DNA of 64,000 bases from Hymenobacter sp. YIM 151858-1 (GTDB taxonomy: Bacteria > Bacteroidota > Bacteroidia > Cytophagales > Hymenobacteraceae). The notes below the pieces were generated by a model. That model was not told the DNA's origin. It saw only the letters and a program-made list of their open reading frames with translations, and made no database searches. Shown in pieces: positions 1 through 8,762 of the stretch; positions within the stretch are counted from its first letter, which is position 1, and each line of letters starts with the position of its first letter. Location of the stretch: assembly GCF_025979705.1 (NCBI RefSeq), contig NZ_CP110136.1:186001-250000 (forward strand). Reading direction: 5' to 3'. Position numbers and translations under genes: made by a program.

Positions 1-47
1 AAGCTTTCAGCCGATAGCGGCAAGCCATTGGCCGAAAACTTCGTCAT

Positions 48-80
48 AAACTAACAGCTAAAAGCCAACAGCTAATAGCT
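48..80. repeat. Short AT-rich repeat upstream of parA
   Basis: This stretch is built from near-repeats of TAACAGCTAAAAG and CAACAGCTAATAGCT. Closely similar words occur at 29138-29169, before another gene. It looks like a dispersed intergenic repeat; the parA promoter must lie in or just before it, but no clear promoter can be assigned. Confidence 0.45.
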
Positions 81-88
81 CAGAACAC

Positions 89-898
89 ATGGGTAAAATT
101 ATTGCGGTAGCAAACCAGAAAGGCGGCGTGGGCAAAACCACCTCGTCCATCAACCTCGCGGCGTCGTTGGCTGCGCTGGAATACCGCACCCTGCTGGTAG
201 ATGCCGATCCGCAGGCCAACGCCACCTCCGGCGTGGGCTTCGATCCGAAGGACATCCAACACAGCATTTACGAGTGCATGGTCGACGGCATCAACGCCCA
301 GGACATTATCCTGCAGACCAATATTCTGCCTCACCTCGACCTGATGCCTTCGCACATCGACCTGGTAGGGGCCGAGGTGGAAATGATCAACCTGCCCAAC
401 CGCGAGGAAAAGATGAAGCAGGCGTTGGCGGCGTTGGCCGATCAGTACGACTTCATCATCATCGACTGTTCGCCCTCCCTAGGTCTGATCACCGTAAACG
501 CCCTCACGGCCGCCAACTCGGTGATTATCCCGGTGCAGTGCGAGTACTTTGCCCTGGAGGGCCTGGGCAAGCTGCTGAACACCATCAAGATTATCCAGAG
601 CCGCCTGAACCCGCAGTTGGAAATCGAGGGCATCCTGCTCACGATGTACGACGTGCGTTTGCGCCTCTCCAACCAGGTGGTAGAAGAGGTAAAGCTGCAC
701 TTCCAGCAACTGGTGTTCGATACCATCATTCCGCGCAACGTAAAGCTGTCGGAGTCGCCGAGCTTCGGTATTCCGGTTATCCTGCACGATGCCGAAAGCA
801 AAGGCTCGATCAGTTACCTGAACCTGGCCCGCGAAATCGTGGAGAAAAACGCCGTAACCCAGGACGGCGCCGCTTACGCCGAAGGCGACGCCGCGTAA
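89..898 (+). CDS. parA: ParA/Soj-family chromosome partitioning ATPase
   Basis: A 269-residue P-loop ATPase of the ParA/MinD class, which with ParB and parS sites segregates the chromosome; it binds ATP, dimerises and coats DNA. The deviant Walker A box KGGVGKTT is at residues 11-18 with the signature lysine Lys11. The switch motif DADPQANAT is at 38-46 and Walker [11 protein letters not shown] at 123-132. Length and motifs are typical of complete chromosomal ParA. The ATG at 89 places the P-loop 10 residues in, as usual. The odd point is context: a strong terminator follows 27 bases after the stop and no parB is present downstream, although the two are commonly adjacent. Confidence 0.95.
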   Translation: MGKIIAVANQKGGVGKTTSSINLAASLAALEYRTLLVDADPQANATSGVGFDPKDIQHSIYECMVDGINAQDIILQTNILPHLDLMPSHIDLVGAEVEMINLPNREEKMKQALAALADQYDFIIIDCSPSLGLITVNALTAANSVIIPVQCEYFALEGLGKLLNTIKIIQSRLNPQLEIEGILLTMYDVRLRLSNQVVEEVKLHFQQLVFDTIIPRNVKLSESPSFGIPVILHDAESKGSISYLNLAREIVEKNAVTQDGAAYAEGDAA

Positions 899-924
899 AC
901 GTTATTTGCTACTTCAGCCTGCAA

Positions 925-954
925 GGGCAGCTCCTACCTAGGAGCTGCCCTTTT
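925..954 (+). terminator. Rho-independent terminator of parA
   Basis: Eleven-base perfect arms (925-935 and 940-950) enclose a four-base loop and are followed by TTTT. The hexamer CCTAGG spans loop and right arm (937-942). It ends parA as a single-gene unit. Confidence 0.85.
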
Positions 955-1260
955 GCTTTGCCTCAAAAACCCGCGCCGGGGAGTGCGAAGCCGGACAGCG
1001 TGCGGCTGGGATTATCGGGTGTTGGTGGTGCGCCGATTAGCCGAAAACCCACGATCAAGCATCTCATCAGTAGGCAATTATGATTTATTGTAGAGGTATT
1101 GTATTTGTTATATTATTCCTTGATGAAATAAAATTTAAAGATTAAATTATCTAAACAAAACATCAAACCGTACAAGGTATGGCTCCCTACAGCTACTGCT
1201 TTTCCGCCGTGGCGCACTCGTGCTCTTCGCTATTACCCGCCCACCTCTTCTCCACCCGCT
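955..1260. other. Non-coding interval, AT-rich in its second half
   Basis: No convincing gene. From about 1080 to 1170 the sequence turns strongly AT-rich, which fits a promoter region and leader for the secreted protein at 1261. No exact match to the Bacteroidota promoter consensus (TTG, about 19 bases, TAnnTTTG) was found. Confidence 0.4.
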
Positions 1261-2217
1261 ATGAAGCATGCTTTACTGTTATTCCTCCTGTCGGTAGGGC
1301 AGGTGGGATACTTACAGAGTTCGGCTTCGGGGCAAAACCTGATCCAGAACGGAACCTTTAGCAAGTACCCGGCGCACTCGGCCACTGCCGCCGAACTGCC
1401 GCCCGGAACCGACCTAGGCGGCTGGAGCAGTGGTTTGGGGTATGCCGGCACCAGCATGTACCCGCCCGATACCAAGATATCGGTGCAAACGGGCTCCGTT
1501 GTTTACTACTACAACATGGTGCGCCAAGGTACTTTCCCCGGCGACCCGGCCAACCGCGTGCCGCCGTCCAGCACTTGGCTGTACTCCAACGGCAATATCA
1601 GCGGCTTGCCCATGACGGTGTGGATTCAGCGCGTGGAGGTGAAGCCCAATGCCGATTACCTGTTCAGCTTTTATACCTCCAACGCCATCAGCTCGGAGCG
1701 CGACCTGAAGTCGGACCCGGTGCTGCGCATCGAGGTGGATGGCAAGCAGGTAGGAAAAGACATGCAGGTGTACGACGAGGCCGATCCGCGCTCGGGCCAC
1801 AACGGCCGCGACGGTTGGGACCGGCGCGTAGTGCACTTTCAAACCGGGCCCACCACTACCAGCATCGAGCTGAAGATTATTGACCTGGCCACCGATAGCA
1901 ACGGCGACGACCTGGCCCTTACCGCCCTGGACTTGCACCAGGCTACCAAGGAAGAAATTATTCGGGCCACCGCGCCCAGCGGGCTGGCGCTGTTTCCTAA
2001 CCCCGCCGTGCGCTCTACCCGGCTCGACCTGCGCACCCTGCCCTTGGGCAAGTACGAGGTTATGTTTATCGACGCGGTGGGGCGGTGGGTACGCACCGAG
2101 CAACACCTGGGCGGCGAAATGCAGGCCATTGATTTGCGCGACCTGCCCGTGGGCACGTATTTGGTGCGGATACGCGGCGGCAAAAACAGCCACACCCTGC
2201 GCCTGCTAAAAGAGTAG
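1261..2217 (+). CDS. Secreted protein with T9SS type A sorting domain
   Basis: A 318-residue exported protein. Residues 1-24 form a signal peptide (MKHALLLFLLSVGQVG onward). The middle part, beginning LIQNGTFSKYP, resembles the beta-sandwich carbohydrate-binding modules that start with an N-G-x-F/E motif, but no catalytic residues are apparent. Residues 242-318 form a T9SS type A sorting domain: FPNP near its start, then the LPxGxYxVRI pattern twice, and a basic end. Such proteins cross the outer membrane by the type IX system and become surface-attached or released. The ATG at 1261 directly precedes the signal peptide. The ligand is unknown. Confidence 0.85.
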   Translation: MKHALLLFLLSVGQVGYLQSSASGQNLIQNGTFSKYPAHSATAAELPPGTDLGGWSSGLGYAGTSMYPPDTKISVQTGSVVYYYNMVRQGTFPGDPANRVPPSSTWLYSNGNISGLPMTVWIQRVEVKPNADYLFSFYTSNAISSERDLKSDPVLRIEVDGKQVGKDMQVYDEADPRSGHNGRDGWDRRVVHFQTGPTTTSIELKIIDLATDSNGDDLALTALDLHQATKEEIIRATAPSGLALFPNPAVRSTRLDLRTLPLGKYEVMFIDAVGRWVRTEQHLGGEMQAIDLRDLPVGTYLVRIRGGKNSHTLRLLKE

Positions 2218-2264
2218 GCCCGGCCCGCCACCCAGGGGGCTAAGACCACGAATTCTTGTGTCTG

Positions 2265-2302
2265 GCGGGGGCCGGGAACACCTATGTGTTTCCGGCCCCC
2301 GC
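2265..2302 (+). terminator. Terminator-like hairpin after the T9SS protein
   Basis: Sixteen-base arms (2265-2280, 2287-2302) with one mismatch make a very GC-rich stem. The T-run after it is weak, but it lies 48 bases after the stop at 2217. The following 2303-2573 holds no gene that can be supported. Confidence 0.6.
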
Positions 2303-2573
2303 TTGGTATTTTAGGCCAGGTTGCCTATTGGCCGAGGTGCTACCGGCTGTTGGTAACCTAGATAGAAAAACATTAATTATAATTTTTCTTATTGGGAAAT
2401 GCTCACTCCAGAGCCTCTGATGGCGAGTGTCAGCTTAGTGAGGTACCCTGGGTAGCGGGATGCTGAAAATTTACCCGCATGGCAAAAGCAGTTGAAAAAC
2501 AGCTTTTAAGCGCCTTGATGCGGGTTTTTGATAGGACACGCGCTGTTGGCAAACCCGGCGGCAAGCCAGTAGG

Positions 2574-2606
2574 TTGCCGCTGGCTCGGCTATAAACCGTA
2601 ATTTTG
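2574..2606 (+). promoter_or_regulatory. Candidate Bacteroidota promoter
   Basis: TTG at 2574-2576 and TAATTTTG at 2599-2606 match the Bacteroidota -33 and -7 elements. The 22-base gap is slightly longer than the usual 19 or so. It would start transcription about 45 bases before the gene at 2655. Confidence 0.35.
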
Positions 2607-2654
2607 TGCACTATCCGGTACTTTGCCGGTAATATCACTCTTAATCATAACACG

Positions 2655-4304
2655 ATGCGTAGTCTGATATTCTGCACAGTACTGGCCGGGCTTGCTGCCG
2701 GCCCGTTTGGGTTGGTTGGCGCTGAGGCACACGCAATGAGAGGGGAAGGGGCAGCTCGGATGTTCGGGAACGCAGCAATGCGGATAGCCCGCCCGGCGGC
2801 ATTGCCCGTGCAAGGCGCCGGCAGCGGCCTTACGGCCAGCTACTTTGCCAACGGCACGCTGGCTGGCGCTCCGAGCGTACGCCGCATCGATGCAGCCATT
2901 GACTTTAACTGGGGCACCGGCGCCCCCGCCGAAGGCCTGCCCACCGATAACTTTTCGGTGCGGTGGGAGGGGCTGCTGGCCGCGCCCAGCACCGGCCGTT
3001 ACCGCTTTCTGGCCCGCACCGAGGACGAAGTACGCGTGTGGGTAAACGGTAAGCAAATGCTCGACACCTGGAATGGACGCAAGCCCAGCGCGGGTGAAGG
3101 CTACGTGGAGCTGGCTGCGGGCGAGAAAACCAGCATCCGGATTGAGTATGCCGACTCCGAGGGCGATGCCCGCCTGCAGCTGCAGTGGGTGCCACCGGGC
3201 CAGGCGGCGCAGGTTATCGGCACGAGCTACCTTTACCCGCTCGGCTCGCCCACCACGCCCGACCCGGTAAACCCCGCCGCGGCCGTAGCGGCCGCGCCGG
3301 TTGCCAAACCGCAGCCCACGCCGGTAAAGAAGCCCGCGGCTGCCAAGCCGGCTCCCAAAACGGCAGCCGCCAAGCCAGCCGAAACCAAACCCGTAGCCAA
3401 AGCGGCCCCGAAGCCCGAAGCCCCCAAAGCTGAGGCCAAGCCCAAGCAAAGCAAAGCCGACGCCAAAGCGGCCGAAACCGCGGCCGCACTGCCGGCCGGT
3501 GTATACATTCTGACCTCGCGGGCGGGCAACAAGCCGCTGGAGGTAATTGAGCCCGGCCGCCCCAACCGCCGCGCTTACTCCGAAGCCGGCGCCGGCGGCC
3601 CCACCGTGGAAGGCCGCAGCACGGCCCCGCAGTGGCGCATCGAGAGCCTGGGCAACGGCTTCTACCGCATCGGCGTGCAAGGCAGCAACAAAGTGCTCGA
3701 AGTGCTGGGCAGCGCCACCTCCAACGGCACGCCCATGAGCCTCTGGACGTACTACAGCGGCAACAACCAGCTGTGGCGCATCGAGCCGGCCGAAGGCAGC
3801 TACTACAAGCTGATTGCCAAGCACAGCAACAAAGCCCTGACGGCCAAAGACTCCATCGAAGGCGGCTTGCAGCAGTGGCGCTACAGCGCGCGTGTCGATC
3901 AGCAGTGGAAACTGGAGGCCGTAGCTACCGAAGACGAAGTAGCCTCCGTGGCGGCCGCCGCACCGGCCGACCTCAAAGGCACCGGCTCGTACAACATGAG
4001 CATTTACCCCAACCCCAGCAACGGCGTGGTGCAGCTGCGCTACTCGCTGCCCGAAGAAATTCCGATGGGTTGGGTGCTTTACAACCAGAACGGCGCCCCG
4101 GTGCGCGTGTCGGACTACCGCCGCAAAAACGCCGGTGCCCACCACCAGACGCTCGATTTCACGGGCCTGCCCGCCGGCGACTACAACCTGCGCATGACAG
4201 TAGGTGCCAACACTACGCGTGTGCAACTGCAATTGCGCAAGCCGTCGGCCGGCGAGGCCGCAACAGCCGACGAAGCTTCGGCCTCGGGCGCCAAGCAGCC
4301 CTAG
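2655..4304 (+). CDS. Secreted PA14 / ricin-type lectin protein with T9SS domain
   Basis: A 549-residue exported multidomain protein. The ATG at 2655 begins the signal peptide MRSLIFCTVLAGLAAGPFG; an in-frame upstream start at 2604 would place residues before it. Residues 57-195 are a PA14 domain (ASYFANGTLAG, then RVWVNGKQMLDTW), commonly a glycan-binding fold. Residues 205-278 are an Ala/Pro/Lys-rich linker. Residues 281-422 look like a ricin-B lectin with QW repeats near 326, 372 and 417. Residues 448-530 are a T9SS type A sorting domain (YPNPSNG), followed by an unusual 20-residue tail. It probably displays two sugar-binding modules at the cell surface; no catalytic domain is visible. Confidence 0.85.
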   Translation: MRSLIFCTVLAGLAAGPFGLVGAEAHAMRGEGAARMFGNAAMRIARPAALPVQGAGSGLTASYFANGTLAGAPSVRRIDAAIDFNWGTGAPAEGLPTDNFSVRWEGLLAAPSTGRYRFLARTEDEVRVWVNGKQMLDTWNGRKPSAGEGYVELAAGEKTSIRIEYADSEGDARLQLQWVPPGQAAQVIGTSYLYPLGSPTTPDPVNPAAAVAAAPVAKPQPTPVKKPAAAKPAPKTAAAKPAETKPVAKAAPKPEAPKAEAKPKQSKADAKAAETAAALPAGVYILTSRAGNKPLEVIEPGRPNRRAYSEAGAGGPTVEGRSTAPQWRIESLGNGFYRIGVQGSNKVLEVLGSATSNGTPMSLWTYYSGNNQLWRIEPAEGSYYKLIAKHSNKALTAKDSIEGGLQQWRYSARVDQQWKLEAVATEDEVASVAAAAPADLKGTGSYNMSIYPNPSNGVVQLRYSLPEEIPMGWVLYNQNGAPVRVSDYRRKNAGAHHQTLDFTGLPAGDYNLRMTVGANTTRVQLQLRKPSAGEAATADEASASGAKQP

Positions 4305-4330
4305 GTCGGGTTAGGCCAATGAACACCAAA

Positions 4331-4360
4331 GGGCTGGCTCCTACTCGGAGCCAGCCCTTT
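4331..4360 (+). terminator. Terminator of the PA14/lectin gene
   Basis: Perfect 11-base arms (4331-4341, 4347-4357) with a five-base loop and TTT follow the stop codon by 26 bases. Between it and 4485 are only short repeat-like words (GTCATGTTGAGC near 4402, related to the repeat at 57494). Confidence 0.75.
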
Positions 4361-4485
4361 GCGTTAGTACGGATTAGGTTATGTCTGGAAAGTACGAAAC
4401 GGTCATGTTGAGCCCTTGCGACGACCTAGGGGTCGACAAGCCCGGCATGAGGGTCAAGAAACCCAAATGACCCTACAGCCGCGAC

Positions 4486-6393
4486 TTAATACAGCACCCG
4501 GAACTTAATCGTCTGCTCTACCTGCCGGAGGGCTTTAATCACCTCCTGGTCGTACTCGCGGTTCACGTCGGTAATCACGTAGCCGATGTGCTCGTTGGTT
4601 TTGAGGTACTGACCCAGGATGTTGACGGCGTGCGCTGCCAGCACGTTGTTGATGTGGGCCAGCACGCCGGGCACGTTGTGGTGAATGTGAATGAGGCGGT
4701 GGGCCTGCTGCTGCGGCGGTAGCTGAATGTTGGGCAGGTTCACGCTCTGCAGGGTGTTGCCGGTGTTCACGTAGCCCATGATGCGCTCGGGCACAAACTC
4801 GGCAATGTTGCGCTGCGCCTCGGCCGTGCTGCCGCCCACGTGCGGCGTAAGCAGCACGTTGGGCAAGCCGCGCAGCGGGCTTTCGAAAGGCTCGTCGTTG
4901 GTTTTGGGCTCGTAGGGAAACACATCCACCGAAGCACCGCCTAGGTGCCCCGAGCGCAAGGCATCGGCCAGAGCCGTGATATCGACGACGTGGCCGCGGG
5001 CGTTGTTGAGCAGCAGCGCGCCGGGCTTCATCAGGGCCAACTCAGCGGCCCCGATGAGGTTGGTGTTTTCGGGTCGGCCATCCACGTGCAGCGTTACCAC
5101 ATCGGCCTGGCGCAACAGCTCCTCCAGGGTGCGGCACTTGGTGGCGTTGCCGAGCTGCAGCTTTTCGGCAATGTCGTAGTAGAGCACCTGCATGCCCACG
5201 GCTTCGGCCACCACCGAAAGCTGCGACCCGATGTTGCCGTAGCCCACAATGCCCAGCTTTTTGCCCCGGATTTCGAACGCGCCGCGCGCCGACTTGTCCC
5301 ACACGCCGCGGTGCATTTGCTCCGACTTCACGGGCAGGCGGCGCGCCAGGGCGATGATTTCACCTAGGGCCAGCTCCACCACCGAGCGGGTGTTGGAGAA
5401 AGGCGCGTTGAATACAGCAATGCCGCGCTGCATGCAGCCGAGCAAATCAATTTGGTTGGTGCCGATGCAAAAGGCGCCCACGGCAATGAGGCGGTTGGCG
5501 CGCTCCAGTACGCGGGGCGTAACCTGCGTTTTCGACCGGATGCCCAGGATGCTGATGCCCTCGATGCGCTCCATCAGCTCCTCCTCATCGAGGCCGCCGG
5601 GCACCACCTCCACCTGGTAGCCCTCCTCGCGAAACAGGCGCTCGGCCGTAGGTTCGATGTTTTCGAGCAGCAGCGCGCGGATGCGGTTTTTGGGGTAGGA
5701 GAGAGTCATCGGCAACTTGTTTTGGTAGAGAAACTCGTCGAAGGAAGGCACTACCTCATCGGCTTGGGCCACCACGGCCGGGCGGGCCACGTTTTCGGTG
5801 AAGGCGTAGAAGCGGGCGGCCAGGCCGGCCTCGCGAATCTGGTAATCGGTAATGCCGTCGCCGAGCACGTACACCGGCGCGTCGTCGAGGCCCAGCAGGT
5901 GCAGTTGCAGGATTTTGCCGCCGTCCTGGCTCAGCGGGTTTTCGGGGTCGAAACCGGTGATGCGGCCCTCGGCATCGAAGGTGAACGTGTTGGCCAGCAC
6001 CTGCTCGGGCGGAATGCCGAACTCGGCCACCACCGGCTCGATGAACTCGCGAAAACCGCTGCTCACGATGTACACGCGGTCGGCGTGCTGCTGAAAAAAC
6101 GCCTGGTTGCGCCGGATGCTCTCGGTAACCTTGGTGCGCAGGTGCTGCACCAGCTCGTGCAGGTGTTCGCGCCGGGCCGGCAGCAGCTCGATGCGCCGCC
6201 GCAGCGACTCGCTGAACGACACGGAGCCATCCATGCCGCCGTCGGTGAGGGCCTTGATCTGGGCCACTACCTGCTCGCGCTCGGGGCGGCCGCGCAGGGC
6301 AATATCAGCCAGCTCATCAAGCGCCTCTACCTGCGTAAAGGTGCTGTCGAAATCGATAACGATGTAAGGAAACGGCGGGGCGGTGTTGCTCAT
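4486..6393 (-). CDS. serA: Phosphoserine phosphatase / 3-phosphoglycerate dehydrogenase fusion
   Basis: A 635-residue fusion carrying the first and last steps of serine synthesis. Residues 1 to about 228 are a HAD-type phosphoserine phosphatase: nucleophile motif DFDST at 14-18, IVSSGF and GDGITDYQ later. From about 232 to 540 it is a D-3-phosphoglycerate dehydrogenase with Rossmann motif GYGNIGS, arginine in NNARGHVVD and catalytic histidine in LTPHVGGSTAEAQ. The last 75 residues resemble an ACT domain (HHNVPGVLAHIN), the usual serine-feedback site. The transaminase SerC is not in the window. ATG at 6393 is the only sensible start. Similar fusions occur in other Bacteroidota. Confidence 0.93.
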   Translation of the reverse strand: MSNTAPPFPYIVIDFDSTFTQVEALDELADIALRGRPEREQVVAQIKALTDGGMDGSVSFSESLRRRIELLPARREHLHELVQHLRTKVTESIRRNQAFFQQHADRVYIVSSGFREFIEPVVAEFGIPPEQVLANTFTFDAEGRITGFDPENPLSQDGGKILQLHLLGLDDAPVYVLGDGITDYQIREAGLAARFYAFTENVARPAVVAQADEVVPSFDEFLYQNKLPMTLSYPKNRIRALLLENIEPTAERLFREEGYQVEVVPGGLDEEELMERIEGISILGIRSKTQVTPRVLERANRLIAVGAFCIGTNQIDLLGCMQRGIAVFNAPFSNTRSVVELALGEIIALARRLPVKSEQMHRGVWDKSARGAFEIRGKKLGIVGYGNIGSQLSVVAEAVGMQVLYYDIAEKLQLGNATKCRTLEELLRQADVVTLHVDGRPENTNLIGAAELALMKPGALLLNNARGHVVDITALADALRSGHLGGASVDVFPYEPKTNDEPFESPLRGLPNVLLTPHVGGSTAEAQRNIAEFVPERIMGYVNTGNTLQSVNLPNIQLPPQQQAHRLIHIHHNVPGVLAHINNVLAAHAVNILGQYLKTNEHIGYVITDVNREYDQEVIKALRQVEQTIKFRVLY

Positions 6394-6474
6394 GGTGCGG
6401 GCAAGGTAGGGCAGAAACGTTTAGGCCGCTACTGCTGCCGGAGCCAGCCAAACGGGCAAGGCAGCAGCGGGCAC

Positions 6475-6507
6475 AAAAAAGCCCGCCGGCAACAAGTGCC
6501 GGCGGGC
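6475..6507 (-). terminator. Terminator of the Thr-rich small gene
   Basis: Ten-base perfect arms (6481-6490, 6498-6507), with six A at 6475-6480 that read as a T-run on the minus strand. It lies 30 bases after the stop of the gene at 6537. Confidence 0.8.
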
Positions 6508-6536
6508 TAGGCTTTGAAGTGCCGAAGCAGGGCGAC

Positions 6537-6869
6537 TTAGTCGTCGATTTTGGCTTTCGACTTCTTCTTCTTGTTTTTGATTTTGGCATCGGCCTTAGCG
6601 CCCGGGGCCGTCATTACCGAGGTGCCATCGGTGGTGCCGGCGGCGGGCTGGGTGGTCATCGAGCCACCGGTGGTGGTCGATTCTACCGTGGTGGTAGTGG
6701 TTTCGGTGGTAGCCGGCGTGGTGGTGGGCGTTGTTACCGGGGTTTGCGGTGCCGTTTGGGCCGGAGTCGTGGTCGATTGCTTGGTGGTAGTGGTGGTAGT
6801 GCTGGTTTGGGCATTGGCAGCATAGGCACCACCTACAAGCAGGGCGGCAAGAACAACAAACTTTTTCAT
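6537..6869 (-). CDS. Small secreted Thr-rich low-complexity protein
   Basis: A 110-residue protein with a clear signal peptide (MKKFVVLAALLVGGAYA, cleavage after ANA). The mature part up to about residue 85 is almost only Thr, Pro, Ala and Gln (runs of TTTTTT), and the end is Lys-rich (KIKNKKKKSKAKIDD). It has its own terminator, and an AT-containing upstream region at 6870-6960 that is shared with the divergent gene at 7066. No known family is recognised. A wall- or surface-associated, possibly O-glycosylated spacer protein is one possibility, since Bacteroidota glycosylate Thr/Ser in D-S/T motifs, but this is inference. Confidence 0.75.
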   Translation of the reverse strand: MKKFVVLAALLVGGAYAANAQTSTTTTTTKQSTTTPAQTAPQTPVTTPTTTPATTETTTTTVESTTTGGSMTTQPAAGTTDGTSVMTAPGAKADAKIKNKKKKSKAKIDD

Positions 6870-7065
6870 GGGTAGGGGGTTAAAAAACGCTCACACATAA
6901 GAAGCTCCGGCGCGAAGCTCCTCTTTAGATTAGCCTTTAACGATATTTGGTAAGCGGGGTTACAAAGCCGCCTGATTATTTGTCGGGCTGGCGCCTGTGG
7001 CCCGTATACGGTGGGGCCTCAAGGCAGCGGCAGGCAATAAATCGGTTGTCGCGAAGCGCGGGCAC

Positions 7066-8103
7066 ATGCAGCCAGGGCCGCTGGTCCTTTATCTTGTCGT
7101 TGTTTTGATTGTACAAAGAATACTACTCGCGTTGTCGGCATTGCTGGGTTCAGCAGCGCAGCCGCAGGCTGCAACCGGGCAGCCGGTGCGCACGCGCACT
7201 TTTGGGCTGGAGTGCAAAACCACCGTAAGCCCTGCCAGTGGTGGCGCGCTGGAGCTGTGGGTGCCCGTGCCGCACTCCGATGCTTCGCAGCAAATCACGG
7301 CCCTGCAGGTAGAAACCGCTTACCCGTACGAGTTGGTAGAGGGCCGCTACGGCAACCGCATGCTGCACATGCGCCTGGCACAGCCGCCGGCTGCGGAGTT
7401 TACCGTGATGCTACGCTGCCGGGTAAGCCGGCAGGAGCACATCAACCCGCTGCTGCCCAGGGCCGCCATGCGCAAGCTGCCGAAACCGCCGCCCGACCCC
7501 GAGCTGAAGCGCTGGCTCGGGCCCGACCGCCTGGTACCGCTCGACGACCAGATCCGGCTGTGGGCGCACGAGGTGGCCGCCCAAGCCAACGCCAAAACCG
7601 ACCTCGAAAAAGCCCGCGCCGTGTACGAGCACGTGGTAGGCACCGTGCAGTACGACAAAAGCGGGCAGGGCTGGGGCCGCGGCGACATTTACTACGCCTG
7701 CGATGCGCGCCGCGGCAACTGCACCGATTTTCATGCGGTGTTTATCGGCTACTGCCGGGCCCTAGGTATCCCGGCGCGGTTCAGCATCGGGCTGCCACTG
7801 CCCCCGGAGCGCGGCACCGGCGAGGTAAAAGGCTACCACTGCTGGGCCGAGTTCTACACCAAGCAAACCGGCTGGGTGCCCATCGATGCCTCCGAAGCCG
7901 CCAAGAACCCCGATAAGCGCGCGTACTACTTTGGCACCCACGACGAAAACCGCGTGGAGTTCAGCCGCGGCCGCGACCTGGTGCTGACGCCCGCGCAGCA
8001 GGGCGAACCGCTCAACTACTTTGTGTTTCCGTACGCCGAGCTCAACGGCAAGCCTTACAGCGGCGTGAGCTACCAATACCGCTACCGCGACGCAGCCGAG
8101 TAA
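7066..8103 (+). CDS. Transglutaminase-like cysteine protease-fold protein
   Basis: A 345-residue protein of the transglutaminase-like superfamily. After a hydrophobic N-terminal segment (LVLYLVVVLIVQRILLAL) comes a beta-rich domain and then the papain-like core. The catalytic triad is visible: Cys219 in RRGNCTDFHAVF, His258 in GYHCWAEFY and Asp274 in VPIDASE. In bacteria these proteins cleave or cross-link peptides, often outside the membrane. The ATG at 7066 starts just before the hydrophobic segment; an in-frame start at 6997 would add 23 residues with no export character. It stands alone, divergent from the Thr-rich gene. The substrate is unknown. Confidence 0.85.
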   Translation: MQPGPLVLYLVVVLIVQRILLALSALLGSAAQPQAATGQPVRTRTFGLECKTTVSPASGGALELWVPVPHSDASQQITALQVETAYPYELVEGRYGNRMLHMRLAQPPAAEFTVMLRCRVSRQEHINPLLPRAAMRKLPKPPPDPELKRWLGPDRLVPLDDQIRLWAHEVAAQANAKTDLEKARAVYEHVVGTVQYDKSGQGWGRGDIYYACDARRGNCTDFHAVFIGYCRALGIPARFSIGLPLPPERGTGEVKGYHCWAEFYTKQTGWVPIDASEAAKNPDKRAYYFGTHDENRVEFSRGRDLVLTPAQQGEPLNYFVFPYAELNGKPYSGVSYQYRYRDAAE

Positions 8104-8251
8104 CACCGCTGGGGTGGCTGCCGCAGTACGCTTCGGGAGCAGTTGCCGGAGGGTGATTTATGCCATAATCAGCTAAAAAACTTAGCGGGTAATAGCTATA
8201 TATTTTAGCTTATATTATCTTCGGTTTATCAACAGCAAAGGGGTAAAGCTC

Positions 8252-8653
8252 ATGGATATACGTGCGGTTAGTACACTCGAGCTAGGGGCTTGGTCGGAGG
8301 AAACCTACCAGGGAGCGGCCGATGCGCCGGCTATGGCCCGGGCCACCGCAACCCAGGTGTTCAGCGGCGACATTGAAGGCGAAAGCCGGCTCGAAATGCT
8401 CATGACCTACCACCCCGATGGCTCGGCCAGCTCGGTGGGGTTGGAGCGCGTGGTGGGTCGGGTAGGAGGGCGGGCCGGCAGCTTTGTGCTGCAGCACAGC
8501 GGCAGCCTCGAGGACGGCGTAACCAAGGCCAACTTGGCGGTGGTGCCCGGCTCGGGTACGCACGAGCTCAACGGCCTGCATGGCCACGGCTGGTGCGTGC
8601 GGCCCGCAGGCAAGCCCGGCGCTATTACGCTGGAGTACAGCTTCGAGGGGTAG
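8252..8653 (+). CDS. DUF3224 family protein
   Basis: A 133-residue cytosolic protein that fits the DUF3224 pattern: FSGDIEGES near residue 37, a repeated GR.GSFVLQHSG segment near 75 and a closing GSGTHELNGLHGHG near 108. These are small beta-barrels of unknown function. It is preceded by a short AT-rich leader (8170-8230). No partner gene is evident; the hydrolase that follows begins about 110 bases later and may be co-transcribed. Confidence 0.85.
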   Translation: MDIRAVSTLELGAWSEETYQGAADAPAMARATATQVFSGDIEGESRLEMLMTYHPDGSASSVGLERVVGRVGGRAGSFVLQHSGSLEDGVTKANLAVVPGSGTHELNGLHGHGWCVRPAGKPGAITLEYSFEG

Positions 8654-8762
8654 CCCCGGCCCCGCCCTAGGTGCAGCAGCCGTGCCGGGCAAGCAACAGC
8701 TGGGCAATACCCATTTGCGGCGCTGGCAGTACAACGGAGGCCAACCAGGTACCTCCGCCAAC

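Noticed and set aside
2589-4232. Long open frame on the minus strand across the PA14/lectin gene
   Set aside because: It is a shadow of the plus-strand gene caused by high GC; its translation is Gly/Arg/Ala-rich without any motif.
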